From Eucommia ulmoides (Eukaryota; Streptophyta; Magnoliopsida; Garryales; Eucommiaceae), in contig JAENRU010000467.1 of NCBI GenBank assembly GCA_016647705.1, forward strand, positions 298,501-362,500: a DNA stretch of 64,000 nucleotides, written 5' to 3'. This document shows, piece by piece, positions 24,151 through 35,793 of the stretch (position 1 is its first letter; each line of letters starts with the position of its first letter). The translations under genes were made by a program, and so were the position numbers. The notes beneath the pieces were generated by a model. The model worked only from the letters and a program-made list of their open reading frames with translations. It searched no databases and was not told the DNA's origin.

Positions 24151-26039
24151 GTGCACTGTGAACAAGCCTTGAGCATCGAGTGGTCTTTACCATAGAGAAA
24201 ATAGAGGCGAGCCCCGGGGGGTATGCATCGAAAATGGGTAGGGAGGCAAGACGGTGCGCTCCCCACAGGTGCCGGGCACCCATCCTAGCTAGCCACTTGG
24301 CCGGGAGTGCGCTGGCCCTAAAAGGGGCCAACACAGCTACTGGTTTTTTTTAGGTACTAGCAGTGCCCGATTGGGGCGCTGGCCACACTTGGGGGCGGCC
24401 ATCGTGGCCCTAAGAATGGCTAGCTACTAGCCTTATGGTCAGCATATGGTGGCCGCAAGGCCAACTTAATGCTGGCCCCTTGGAGGGACCAACATCGGGA
24501 AAGAAGTAGCGCCTCTAGCCCCCTTGGTCCAGCTTAGTTCTGGCCCTTTGGAGGGCCCAGCATGGGGGGGAGGGGTGGTGCCTCCCTCCCTCTCTTTCTT
24601 TTACTAGTTGGCCCCTTCAAGGGTCTATTTTTCTCTTTTTTAGGAGGGCACCTTTTCCCCCCTTGAATTTTTAATTTTAACTTCCCTTTTGCACCATGCA
24701 CCATACCTAGCTCTTTGGTACCTTGCACCCCAGAGGCTTTGACTTTCCACTTTGATGGTTTTTTTCGTCGTGACCTTCTCGACGGGTAAGGCCTGAGAGG
24801 GAAGTGCTTTGAGTACGTCAGGGAACTACTTACTTGACGGGTAAGGCCTGAGAGGGAAGTGCTTTGAGTACGTCAGGGAACTGCTTACTTGGACCTCTGG
24901 TCGATACATTTGGTGAAAGCCCCCATCTGCGCCCTGCTGGCTAGAGGCAACATGGTAGGGTGGTGGATGCAAGATAAGATGACTTCGGCCAGAGAAGGTG
25001 AGGCGAAGTTTCCAAATGGAACTCCTGAATGACGTTTGTAGAGAAGGTCGACATCTGGAACATATCAGCTAGGAGTAGTGTGGCAAGGCAGTGCCCGTCG
25101 CCATCTGGACCCTATCGGCTAGGAGTAGCACAGCAGGGCAGTGCCCGTTAAACTTGAAGGTTTCAGTTATAGGGCATTGAGGATGAACCCTTGGACGGCA
25201 CCTTTGGGGAGGACCACTATGATGGTTGTCCATTGTCTGCATTCATTTTCCTCTATCGGCCCTATGGGGATGAAGTTTTCCAAGACAGTGGATAGTGCCA
25301 CGCATAATGGCACCGAGCAAGGAAATACCGGGAAAGAGAGTGCTAATGAGGGGGCCCCTGAGAAAGGAGATAATGACGCTACTTCTCCGTGCACGGACGC
25401 TCCTCAGGGTGAAGGCAGGGAGGACTAACCTATGGACCGTCACTTCTTCAACACTTAGAATTTTGTAGACTCCTTTTCACTTATTCTTGTTAATTTGCAC
25501 TCGAGCGTGTGAGCGGCAAAGCCAAGGTACTTCAGAGCCTCCTACTTCTTCCCAACGTTTTCGGTAAGTCTCTTTATGTTTGGTCCTGTTTTCAGGGTTG
25601 CAAAATTTTGAAATGTTTTAAAAAAAACTTCTCATTTCTACCCAAGACCATGGACTACTAGCCCCCCAGTTAGGGACACGAGTTGATTGTAAGAAAATTG
25701 TGTTATGGACTTAGGATGAGGGTTCCTTAGAGTACCTGGTCCTCGTAGTCTGCAGGGGCACAACATGGCGGTTGGTCCCTCGTGGCCAGTCATCGGGGAG
25801 TTCTTTGTAGTCAGGCTCATTCAAGAACCCTTTCAGGTTATCTCTATTTAGTCCATGCAGGAGCACATTCCCTTTTAAAATGCCAGACTTGTAGTTGATT
25901 GGTGGGGAGAGGTACTTGGCTGCAGGCCCTCAAACCCGATCAATGCCCCGCCTTTTGAGGATGATTTAGATCTTTCCCTGGGTACGGACTATTAACTTCT
26001 AGAGAGGGTCTGGTTGTCACCCTCAACACTGAGCACTAG
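24151..26039. other. GC-rich 3' noncoding region of the Tat-like element
   Basis: Between 24190 and 24620 GGCC/GGGGC words are dense (repeated GGCCAAC, GCTGGCCC), far more GC-rich than the surrounding DNA. Two short direct duplications follow: a 55-bp unit starting GACGGGTAAGGCCTGAGAGG at 24781 and 24836, and a roughly 50-bp unit (ATCGGCTAGGAGTAG..GGGCAGTGCCCGT) between 25050 and 25150. Open frames on both strands here lack domain signals. Confidence 0.5.
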
Positions 26040-26175
26040 GATAAGGCTTATGGAGAGTCATTTGTGATGACGAGAGTCGGGATGTTGGGTAAAGAATCAT
26101 GTGCGACTCAGGGGGTCAGAATGTGGTCGTGGAGAATCATCCGCGACGCCGAGAGTCGGGATGACTCAGGGGGTC
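26040..26175 (-). repeat. Compound tandem repeat, left part
   Basis: Units of about 43 bases (GGGGTCAGAATG..GTGGAGAATCATCCGCGACGCCGAGA) alternate with shorter linkers of about 37 or 17 bases (GTCGGGATG..CTCAG), a higher-order period near 140. The array stops at the GGGTC duplication of the inserted element and continues at 33328. Confidence 0.8.
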
Positions 26176-27650
26176 TGTACGACGAGATTTTTACACGCTC
26201 GTGTATTAACTACTCGTAAGTATACAAGGTCAAGTTTTAATATAGTGGATCTTTAAGATCGGATATCATTCCACAGGGACAGTGTGAATAATTGAATACC
26301 GCGATTTGCATAGTCATATATTATCCCGACGGTTCAAGAATTATTTTAAAATTAAACTAATTAAAACTAAATTAAACTACAATTAGTGGGTTAATCCTAA
26401 CTAAGTTGATTACCTAGGGATTTATTTCATTCACTTAATACATGTTTTGATTTCGTTTAGTTAACAATAACGATGTTTATCATATCCGACAATCTTGGTA
26501 TCTAAAACTCATTCACTCATTCTCCCGAGTGTTTAGTGAATGAATACATGACTTCGCATTGACACCGAAGTCCCCCTCGAATATATTTTTGAACACATAG
26601 TCACATGAGTCTTAACCCAACCTCATGGATTGCATACTCTCCAACTTTTTCCCTAGTTATTGGATCGTCGCGTTGTGTTTACCCTAGTCCGAATTTGGGG
26701 TTACCTATCCCGAGTGTTAAGTCTCGTATTCTCAAAACCAACCCTAATACCTTAACAAGCATACTAAGATCGTAATAAAATGATAAACACAATCAGATTT
26801 AAACAAACAACCGTTAAAGAAACATATATTAAACCAAACAAGCATTTACACAACTACATCGATCCCTAGCTAATATTTATCTAATCTATCATGATCTTGG
26901 CCATTGAAATATTAAACCAAGAGGGATTCAACATCAATTACAATAAAACATTAAATTACAAAGATAGAAACATAGAAGGAAAGATCAAATCTTAAAGTGG
27001 AGTGGTCCACTGTCGCCAAAGATCGATCCGCTAGTGTTTCCTCTTCTCCGGATGTTGAATATCCTCTTTGAACTTTTCAAGATTGGCCAAGGACCAAGTC
27101 CTAATGTTAGGGACATCCAAGAGTGTTTTTTGTAAGTGGGAAAAAGGGTTTTATAGTGGTAAGGTTTAAAAAATATGTGAAAATATCTCAAAAGATCTTA
27201 ATTCTGCACAGAGCTTACCGCCGCAGCGGTGGGGATCACTGCTGTGGCAGTGGGTATATTGGCTGCCTCACATAACTCTCTAATAATTTATCGCCGTAGC
27301 GGTGGGGATCATCACTGCGCCGGTGAAGCTTTATCAATATATCCTGTATCTCCACCGCTGCGGCGTGGCCTGACTGCTACGGCAGTGGAACTTTGGGCAG
27401 AAATAACCTCTCTGCATTCTTACCGCCGCGACAGTGGCTTGACCGCCGTGGCGGTGGGTCTTGTTCTCTTGAAACCTTGTTCTTTCATCGTTTCTTTACC
27501 GTTTTCCCACCGTTTCACTCGTTTGTCACTTGTTTACGTCCCTATAGTTGTTCTATGTAAAAACAAACTAAAAAGCAATTAAATATTAATAATACACTCG
27601 AAAACTATCAAATTCGGTTTAGAAGTTAAAAAGGTATTTTACACCTATCA
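26176..27650 (-). repeat. 3' LTR of the non-autonomous element (1475 bp)
   Basis: Starts TGTACGACGAG and ends TTACACCTATCA. It shares with 31945-33327 and 57344-58871 the segments ACTCG.AAGTATAC, TGAGTACCGCG or GAATACCGCG, the TTGTGTTTACCCTA..CCGAAT text, and palindromic CCGCC..GGCGG words. Confidence 0.88.
27210..27465. repeat. Array of CCGCC-N-GGCGG palindromic words (3' LTR)
   Basis: At least seven copies: TACCGCCGCAGCGGTGG, CACTGCTGTGGCAGTGG, ATCGCCGTAGCGGTGG, CACTGCGCCGGTG, CACCGCTGCGGCGTGG, CTGCTACGGCAGTGG and ACCGCCGTGGCGGTGG, spaced 20-60 bases. Comparable arrays are at 31090-31250, 32920-33110 and 57530-57770. Confidence 0.85.
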
Positions 27651-29411
27651 AATACCCCCAAACTTAGGATTTTTCTAGTCCTTGAGCAAAACAACCTAAT
27701 ACTAAATTAAACCAACTATACTAATTGACTAACTACTTAACTAAAAAATGAATAACTTTAACAATGAAGAAGTAAACGCATGTGATGTTTCAAATTCAAT
27801 TGAAGAAACCAAGTTGTTCCTCCCTCAACAACCCTTAATCTGATCAAGTTCGAGAAATAATACACACCAAGTGGTGTTTTAGAATTTCAACACTTAATAT
27901 CAATAAAAACTATTCTAGATCCATTTAAAATGTGTGTGTGAGAGCTCAAATGTATAACTAACGAAACACCGGATTGGATTATTCAGTAGTTAAGCTCATA
28001 ACTAAATGATTCAGGAAAACCATACGCTTGACTGGGCTCAACTATCCACTAATGTAGGTTCGGACATTCTCAGAGATCAATAGGGTTTGGTTTAGCTTTG
28101 GAGAATGACCAAGGGTATCGCAGGAATAGAAAACAGAAAATCGTTAAGATTGAACGATATCCGAGGCACAAACGCTTGTCGCTATATCTCTCTCGTAACC
28201 CCATATAAACACAACCCTGAACAAGAATTTATGAACTTTGTATTCACTTGTCAAAAGAAATGAAAATAAAAATTATATTTACATAGTTTTTTTTTTTTTT
28301 TTTAAGACAAACTTTGTCACACCCCCAAACTTATTCGAATTTGTACAATTTTAGGGGAGTGAAAAAAGAATGACAAGTGAATACATTAATACTGAACCAA
28401 TAAAAATTCGTCCGAAACCCCGATCGCTCACTTCAAGTCAGCATTATTCTATGCTACTTGATTTCACTCACTTTTTACTTTTAGGCTTAGCGACAATAGT
28501 TTGGAAAAATTTAATTGGATAGAGTATTGAAACGTGTTCAGAATTGAAAAGATTATCGGCTTCAACAAGATAACGAGGGATAAAAAATTTCAGGTTGGCT
28601 ACAGAGGTTCAAGCAAAAAAAGTGAAGGCCTAAATCATGCCTCCGGAATTACCTTACCTAAGATTTCGCCTCAAGTATACCCCAAATCAAGTTCTAGATT
28701 CCTTTTTTTTGTCATGAATTTTTTACTGAATAATCAGCATCAGATCATTCAAATAATTACACACCGAGTCCATGCGATTGTGCGATTTTAGGATCAAAAT
28801 AATTTTTACCTAATCGACATGCTAAGCACACAAAACACACATGAATGGCATCACCCCCGACCTCGATATACAATTGGGGATAATTTTCATCATCGGGAAA
28901 TGACCCTAAACGAACTCAACAACTCATCAATCATATACAACTTCATACATAAACATTTCTCCCTTAAAACTAAACACTAACATACATACACTAAACTAAG
29001 CATTTCACATGCAAAAACAACAAAAATTAAAATAAAACTTAACTAAAAATTAAAGTTTTACATACATTTACATACATAAAACATTGTTTACAATAACAAA
29101 ACCAAAAAAAAAATTCATATAAAAATATTTCCATCATTCACATCTTTCTTTAACAACACAAAACATAATGTACGTTCCCCCCAAACTTAAAACAGGCAGT
29201 GTCCTCACTGACTAATCATCGAACCCAATAACAATTTATAGAAATGACAAGTAAAATTGGGTGTCGACACATACCTAGGGGATAAGTCGTAAAAGTCTAA
29301 CCCCCTACTGTTTGCTGGGAGGAAAGTCATCTCCACCACTATCACGTCGGAATGGAAATTGTGGCGGTCGCAAAAGTTGTGGTGGCACATGTAACATAGG
29401 TGGATAAGTAC
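27651..29411. other. 3' noncoding region with three PPT-like motifs
   Basis: No coding frame is credible. On the minus strand an AAGTTTGGGGG word occurs at about 27653-27665 (next to the LTR, the functional PPT position), 28321-28332 and 29176-29187. A poly-T tract is at 28288-28303. The rest is AT-rich. Confidence 0.6.
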
Positions 29412-30480
29412 TCATATCAAAGTCGAAGTGTGCGCCAAAGAGCCATTGGACTTGATCTTGATGTCTCGAATACTGATCCAAGAAAGTTTCGAGCTTGTAT
29501 TACCCTTGGAGAAGTACATGAATATCGACCCGGACCTCCTGGAGCTCCCGATAGACCCTCTTTGAAGTGACCTCCTCGCAGGCTTCCGATGGCCCCGCTT
29601 CTTCCTCTGCAGGTCCTTCCTCGTCTTCAACTTCGTGCTCGGTTGCCCCTTGTGCTTCGAATTTCCACAATCTATTAATCATAGCCAGATCAAGCGGAAT
29701 AATTGGGGGGGTAAGGGTTATCCCCAGTCATCAAGACACCGGCTCGTCGGAACAAGATTGTCAAGAGTGATGGAAATGGGAGACTGACCTTCGTTATATT
29801 GACTGCATGGAGAATTGAAGAATAGATCAAGGAGCCAATGTTGATCGGCTTCCTGGTCTGGATTGAATATAGCACCATGGCATGGTCTATAGAGACGTCT
29901 GAGAAGTGCGACGTCGGCAGAAGACTTTTACACACAAAGTGGTGCCATATCTTAGGGATTGGATTGAGAAATTTTGTTGGGAATATAGTGAGACCTGGCC
30001 CAGTGTGTGTCCACTAGACATTGCCAAAAGTGAAGGCTCTGATTACTATATCCAAGCTCAGGTCTCGGCCCCCATAAGGTTCTTCAGTGGGTGGTCCCGG
30101 GGCCGCCAATCCCAAAACCTCATTGATGAACTCAGGACTGAAAGAGATTGGGTGAGTGCGGACCCTTGTCTGGTAGTTAACGGCTTCGGTGACATTGGCA
30201 TAAAACTCCTGCACTAGGGCCACCTCGCCTTAGGGAGGTGATTTGCATAACTGTTCCCAACAGCGGTTTCGAATGACTTCTTGAAATTCCGTTGGGAGGT
30301 TTTCTAATTTACCGAATCACATTTGTCAAATACATGTTCTTTTATGCTCAAAATGGTTAAAATGTTCCTCCTCTTGTTTGGAAACAAAGCGGACGAAATC
30401 GTAGTTTGCGACGGCACCGCAGGTTTGAGAACTTGAACCTTCACCCCGTGCCCTCTTTGAAGAAACTCGCTTAGTAATGT
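29412..30480 (-). pseudogene. 'Putative plant transposon protein' ORF of the non-autonomous element
   Basis: Minus-strand pieces in order: VRFVSKQEEEHF near 30390; LVQEFYANVTEAVN with TRVRTHPISFSPEFINEVLG (30014-30223); LPTSHFSDVSIDHAMVLYSI with LPFPSLLTILFRRAGV (29690-29935); and MINRLWKFEAQG followed by an acidic tail (29500-29682). This is the layout of the gag-region or envelope-like proteins of Athila-related elements, function unproven. Stops and at least two frame changes separate the pieces. The family pattern is FYANL..VRG..V.FSP..IN..LG, then LPTSH..VT..RA..LY.I. Confidence 0.75.
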
Positions 30481-31920
30481 TTCCTATAAATCACAACCAC
30501 AAAACATGGTAACACAATCATATATGAACAATTAAAATAATCTCCCGAATTAACACCGTCAAGAACAAGTCACATTTTCAATACGCATACACCAATCGCA
30601 ACGGTTTCAACAAAATTTAAAAAATATAGCATTCAATTTTGTTTCACACAATTTAAAAATCCATAGAAACTTATTTTATCATCAAAAATCAAACCAAAAT
30701 CTCATAGAGAATAAAAATCGCGAAAATAGGGGTTAAGGGTTTAGAGCACATTCCAAATCCAATTATTTTTGATATAAACATGCAAATCAATCAAAGATTT
30801 CAAAAAATAAATGAAATGTAGGATCATAAACACTTACTTGTGGAAAAATTTCAGTCCAAATGATTGAGAATGGAGAAATCGCACTGTTCGTCCCTTAAAC
30901 CCTAGGTTTTCGAAAATGGGGGTAAATTCTAATTTTTGGAGGATGATTTGTGGTGGAAATCAAAAATTTTGTAAATGGAAGGATGATTTTGAAGGTTTGA
31001 AATGGTTTGAAAGGATGGGAATAAAGATATTTTGGAGTTTTGAGAAGGGGTTGTGAGGGTTTTCTGAAGTGAACCAGTGTTTTAATCGAATAGGTGCTTC
31101 ACCGCCGCGGCGGTGGTTTTCAGCACCTGTTTTGCTGAAAATAGAGCATCCTGTATTTTCAACGCCGCGATGGTGGATTTCACCACTGTGGCAGTGAATT
31201 GTTTTGCTGAAAAGTGGGTAATCCTGTATTTTCACCACCGCGGCGGTGGGCTTTTGCTGATCTTTCTTCATTTTTTCTCAACAAAACTCCTCACCACTCG
31301 TTTCCACTTTGCTATTTCAATGATTTTACATATAAAATACAACCCTAAAAATTTGAACTCCTTAATTCACCTTCAAACAAGCTCCAAGACTAGGCCGACC
31401 TCCAAAAAAAAAAAATAATAGCAAAAATCGAGCAAAATCATGCCCTCGATTTTAGATCAAAAAACGTGACGTGCTTGATTTACCGTCCCTAGATGGACTT
31501 AGAAAATTGCATGATCATTCATCAACGAGGGAGATACTCTCCACAACTCATTTTTCATTTGTGATATAATACTTGATATTTTCCTCTTCACCTTCCAGTT
31601 CGACTGAACTAAAGGGAAATTTGCTTGAGCATTTTTCACCAAAATCTCTCATAGAAAAGGAATTTGGGTTAGTATGCTCCGTTGGATCACGATTCATGGT
31701 ATTGAAGTTGGCTTCTTCTCATCTCCTTATTGTTTTTAACGTATACTCGATCTCGGGATAAAGAGTCAAGAATTCCAAACTTCTTCTTCATTGCACGTAC
31801 TGCTTGATCACAACTCACGAAATAAATTAACAAAATAATTTAAAAGAAAATAAAACAAAAGAATTGTCTGGATTACTATTCAAACACTTAGTCACAATAT
31901 CAATCCATTTCAAAACACCA
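30481..31920. other. 5' leader of the non-autonomous element
   Basis: AT-rich noncoding DNA. The only structure is a group of palindromic words at 31090-31250 (CACCGCCGCGGCGGTGG, CACCACTGTGGCAGTG, CACCACCGCGGCGGTGG) separated by repeats of TTTTGCTGAAAA..ATCCTGTATTTTCA. Internal copies of an LTR motif are unusual. Confidence 0.6.
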
Positions 31921-31938
31921 TCCCCGGCAACGGCGCCA
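31921..31938 (-). other. Primer binding site TGGCGCCGTTGCCGGGGA
   Basis: This 18-base sequence is the primer site generally reported for Athila-type plant elements and assigned to tRNA-Asp. It lies 6 bases inside the 5' LTR boundary at 31945. Confidence 0.85.
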
Positions 31939-31944
31939 AAAACT

Positions 31945-33327
31945 TGGTAGCGCGTAAATACGCTGCTACGTTCACTCGCAAGTATACGAAGTCAAGTTTT
32001 AGTAAAGGTGGGGAGACTAAGGGTATCGTCTCCACTGGGATTGGTTGTGATTATTATTGAGTACCGCGTTTAACATGACCTAACTTTATCTAGGCTAAAA
32101 CAAATGTATATAAAATTAATATAAACTAATACTAAAATTACTAATTAAACTATACTAATACTAATATGAGATGTTTAGGGAAAGTATTGCCTAGAGATTA
32201 ACTTTGTTTACAAAAATGTGCTTGGTCTCGTTTTAGTTTACGTTAATGGCGTTTGGGTATCCGATAATCTCGGTTCGTAAACTCAGTCGCCACCTCTCCC
32301 AAGTATAAGACGAGTAAATACATGACTTCGTGTCAACGAAGAAGTCCCCTTCAACATCTTAAAGACGCTAGGTCACGTGAGTGTCGTCCCAACGTCATTG
32401 ATTGCACATTTTGTAATACCCTCCCGGGTCGTTAGATTGTCATGTTGTGTTTACCCTAATCCGAATTCGGGGTTACCTCTCCTGAGTATCAAACCCCGTA
32501 TTTTCTAATTATCTAAACAAGCATAATATCATTACAACATGGCAAACACAATTGAAATTATTATAAAACACACATTAACGAAACACAAACTCAAACAATC
32601 AACATTTTTATAAATATATTAATCCCTAGACAAAAATTCGTTTAGCTTATGGCCATAGCTAGTTATACAGTAAAAATAGAGATAAACATGCTCAAACAAC
32701 AATCCTAAGTTAATAAATAAATAAAGGAACGAGAGAAACATTTCGAGATCACTCCCCCCTTCTTTGGAACATGATCTTCTCCTTAGGAATTGCTTGAGCA
32801 CTCCCTAAACCTCTCTCTAAAATATTTTAAGTCCTATGGAGATCTAATAGCTAGAGGAGAGGAGAGGAGAGGAAGGGGTATAAATAGGGAAAATATCTAA
32901 ATCTATGCAGAGGTGACCATTGTGGTGGTGGGATTTACCGCCGCGGCGGTGAGGTAAGTCGGTTTGATCTTCACCTTGGCGGTGGAGTCAGCGGTGGATT
33001 CAGGACCTCTCTGCAGTTTCACCGCTGTAGCGGTGGACGTTCAGTAAGAAAAACACCTCTCTGCATTTTCACCGCCGCGATAGAGGTCTGACGCCGTGAC
33101 AATGGACTTCTTTTTAGAATATTGCCTCCTTGCTTGTTTTTCCACTATTCTTCCACCGTTCTTGATCCGATATCATAGTTTAGCATCTATTTTCATACCT
33201 TTTTACCCCACACACTTGATTTAGTATAAAAAGAATAAAAATACATTAAAATATATTAAAACGTAATAAACGTACTCAAAAACTAATAATTTTGGTTTGG
33301 AAATATATAGGTAATTTACACCTATCA
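31945..33327 (-). repeat. 5' LTR of the non-autonomous element (1383 bp)
   Basis: Starts TGGTAGCGCG and ends TTACACCTATCA, followed by the GGGTC duplication. Palindromic CCGCC..GGCGG words lie at 32920-33110. Many differences from the 3' LTR indicate some age. Confidence 0.88.
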
Positions 33328-33705
33328 GGGTCAAAATGCCGTTGAGGAGAATTATTCACGACACTGGGAGTCAAGATGGTGATCTAAAGAATCATTCGCA
33401 ACTTAGGGAGTTGGAATGCAGCCATGGAGAATCATCCACGACGCCGAGAGCTGGGATACAGCTCAAGGGGTCAGAATGCTATTGAGGAAAATTATTCACG
33501 ATACCGAGAGTTGGTATGGTGATCTGTAGATTCGTTTTCCACTCAGGGGGTTGGAATGCAGTCGTGGAGAATCATCCGCGACTCCGAGAGTTGGGATACA
33601 GCTCAGGGGATCAGAATGCTATTGAGGAGAATCATTCTCAATGCCGGGAGTCAGGATGCTGATTTGGATAATCACCAGTGACTCAGGGGGTCAGAATTCC
33701 ATTTA
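33328..33705 (-). repeat. Compound tandem repeat, right part
   Basis: Continuation of 26040-26175: about three 140-bp higher-order units, each a 43-base core, a 37-base linker, a second 43-base core and a 17-base linker (GTTGGGATACAGCTCAG). The array ends with GGGGTCAGAATTCC. Confidence 0.82.
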
Positions 33706-33792
33706 CTGGAGAGAACACAAGACACAATGCACATAACACATTCTTTATTTTGATAAGTAAAACTACAACACTTTGTATAAACTAGAAGTTAT

Positions 33793-33895
33793 TCACAAAA
33801 GTAGATCTTCCCTATGGCAGTAGGGCTTCATATGGTCAACGCTCCATGGGTGCCTGAGCAACATACCCTCCTCTGTTTCAAAATTGTACATGTCC
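33793..33895 (-). pseudogene. Integrase C-terminal tail joined to gag (Tat-like element)
   Basis: The last codons read MYNFETEEGMLLRHPWSVDH, then MKPYCHRED and a stop. The family end is YxLxxxxGxxLPRPWNxxHLKxYY. Just upstream, in another frame, comes gag text, so everything between gag and the integrase tail is missing. The joint lies near 33885-33900. Confidence 0.72.
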
Positions 33896-35137
33896 GGACG
33901 TGTGACCGTGGTGACTCTGTACGCCTCTGGAGCTGAATCCACCGTAGATGAGGTTGATTTCACTATCCATTTGCTGGTGATCCTCCTTGGACTTAGCCCT
34001 ACGGTGCTGTGAACAGTTGCAGTTTTCCCTTCTTCTTTAGGCTCGAGGCTCTCCCTATGGTTCATCCCCATCAGGCTGCTCCTGATTTCTTCTCCAGATA
34101 TAGTTCCTGAGTTAGCCTCTTCGGATGAGAGATTCAATCGCCTGCTGGAGGTGGAAGCAGTTCTCTGTGGAGTGACCTCAGTCTTGGTTGAACTCACAGT
34201 ACTTGGTCATCGATCTTCTGACTAGTTTTTCTCTCAGGGGCGGCGAAGGCGGGAAGAAATATTGCCCTGAGTTTTCTACGATAACGGTGGCTACCGATAC
34301 GTGAGCCAAGTGAACTTTGGTTGGTGATGCCCTAGAGAAAAAAGTGGCCTCTTGTCTCCGGGTAGGGGTCTAAACCTTCATTCAATTTATAATCTTCTTG
34401 AGCCTTGGGCTTGATTCGAACCTCCATGCCTTGATTCCCTTGTCTTTTTTACTATTTTCCTCTCTCTTCTGGCTACAACATGGAGGTCAACTCCATGGAA
34501 TCTAGCGCCACGGTCCAGAGCTTAATCAAGAGTGGGAGCAGAGTTGGAGTAGAGGTCGTAGGACAACCTCTGATGCTAGAGCCCATCAACAAAGGCACTT
34601 AGTGTTGCAATCTCAAGGAGATTATCACATGAATTTGCTTCTCGGTTGAAGCGCTCAACGTAGTCTGCCAAAGATTCGGTGGGCTCCTACCGAAGAGTGA
34701 GGATATGAGCCATAGTCTTCGGTCTTTGTCGGGAGAAGCCAAAACGAGCTAGAAACAACTGCTTGAGCTTCCTGAAAATGGAGATGGATGTTGGTCTTAG
34801 ACCCTAGAACCATGACCTCACTGCACTTGTGAGAATGATGGAAAAAACTCTGTACCACAGAGCTACAGAGGCCACTTGCATGTCTATATAAGACTTGAAC
34901 ATGGAGAGGTGGTCAATGGGATTTGACGTCCCATCATACAGATTCATTTGGGGGTGAGTGAAGTGCCTTGGTGCTACTTCTTCCAAAATTTTCTCGATAA
35001 AATGAGACCTCACCTCCACAATAACACCCGATCCTGCCCGGCGTCCTTACACATCCAGGAGACATGCTTCCATATAATCCAGGGGGCACCCTATGACCTC
35101 CCTTGGCTAGGGCTCCCCTGTATACGACTGCCTGCAA
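33896..35137 (-). pseudogene. gag of the Tat-like element, degenerate
   Basis: The capsid segment (34804-35019) reads HFTHPQMNLYDGTSNPIDHL, then FKSYIDMQVASVALWYRVFS and AVRSWF, the gypsy gag pattern YDG..DP..HL..F......A..CR.F. Downstream are LADYVERFNREANS near 34640, KYCEFNQD-stop-GHSTENCFHLQQ near 34140-34205 and INLIYGGFSSRG near 33925-33960, as in gag proteins of this clade. Stops and frame changes run throughout. Gag normally packages the element's RNA. Confidence 0.78.
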
Positions 35138-35774
35138 CTCGGGCTACAGTGTGACGGAAGGGAGGTGAATAGGAACCAACTTTATGTTTATACCGGCCTT
35201 TGAGATTGGACCTGGTTGGCCAATGAAAATCTCAACCATTAGGGGATACAAACAAGGTCCCATGGCATAAATTCGAGTATCGGAGGAGGTGGAGATCTTG
35301 GCATTGCCAAGAGGGCCCTTACCTGTCCTGTAAGCTCAAGGTTGTGAGCCAGAGGGTAGCCCTCAGGCACATGCCCATTCGAAGTGGTCATGAGAACATT
35401 GTAGTCTTAAGGTACCTCTTTGGGCGCTGCAGTCTGGAGAGTTGGTCCATCCTGAATAGAGGGTAGTGACAAGTGCGCGAGAAAGAGTTGTACACATGAT
35501 TTGAACTCTTGCATTTGGCATTCAAGGAGATCAACTCGAGATACCTCCACAGCTCCTGAGGTTAGTCTTGCATCCCCACATGGTAGAGTGGACAATTCTG
35601 CCTAATCCTAGGGGGCAGTTATCCTCGTTGGTGGGAGCTCAGGGTGTGCCCTTGGAGTTCCTGACATGTCTTCTCTTTCTTTTGTTCCAGGTCTGTCTAT
35701 CCGACCAGACCTTATGATCATCTAGGCTCAGCTGAGTAGAGAGCAATGATTAAGGAAAGGTTTTTTGTATAGTT

Positions 35775-35790
35775 CCCCCAGACGGTACCA
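35775..35790 (-). other. Primer binding site of the Tat-like element
   Basis: On the minus strand TGGTACCGTCTGGGGG begins 3 bases inside the 5' LTR. It resembles the TGGCGCCGTCTGTGGG site seen in many plant gypsy elements. I do not assign the tRNA. Confidence 0.6.
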
Positions 35791-35793
35791 AAC

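Larger units (their letters stand above)
26176..33327 (-). mobile_element. Large non-autonomous LTR element with TGGCGCC-type PBS (7152 bp)
   Basis: LTRs 26176-27650 and 31945-33327, perfect duplication GGGTC (26171-26175 and 33328-33332), primer site TGGCGCCGTTGCCGGGGA on the minus strand, and a polypurine tract at 27651. The internal 4.3 kb holds only a degenerate ORF of the 'putative plant transposon protein' type, known from Athila-related elements, with no polymerase or integrase. It inserted into the tandem array of the Tat-like element. Confidence 0.88.

Noticed and set aside
25141-25443. 95-codon plus frame and overlapping minus frames
   Set aside because: Within the 3' noncoding part of the Tat-like element, no recognisable domain, frames open on both strands; GC-rich sequence keeps stops rare.
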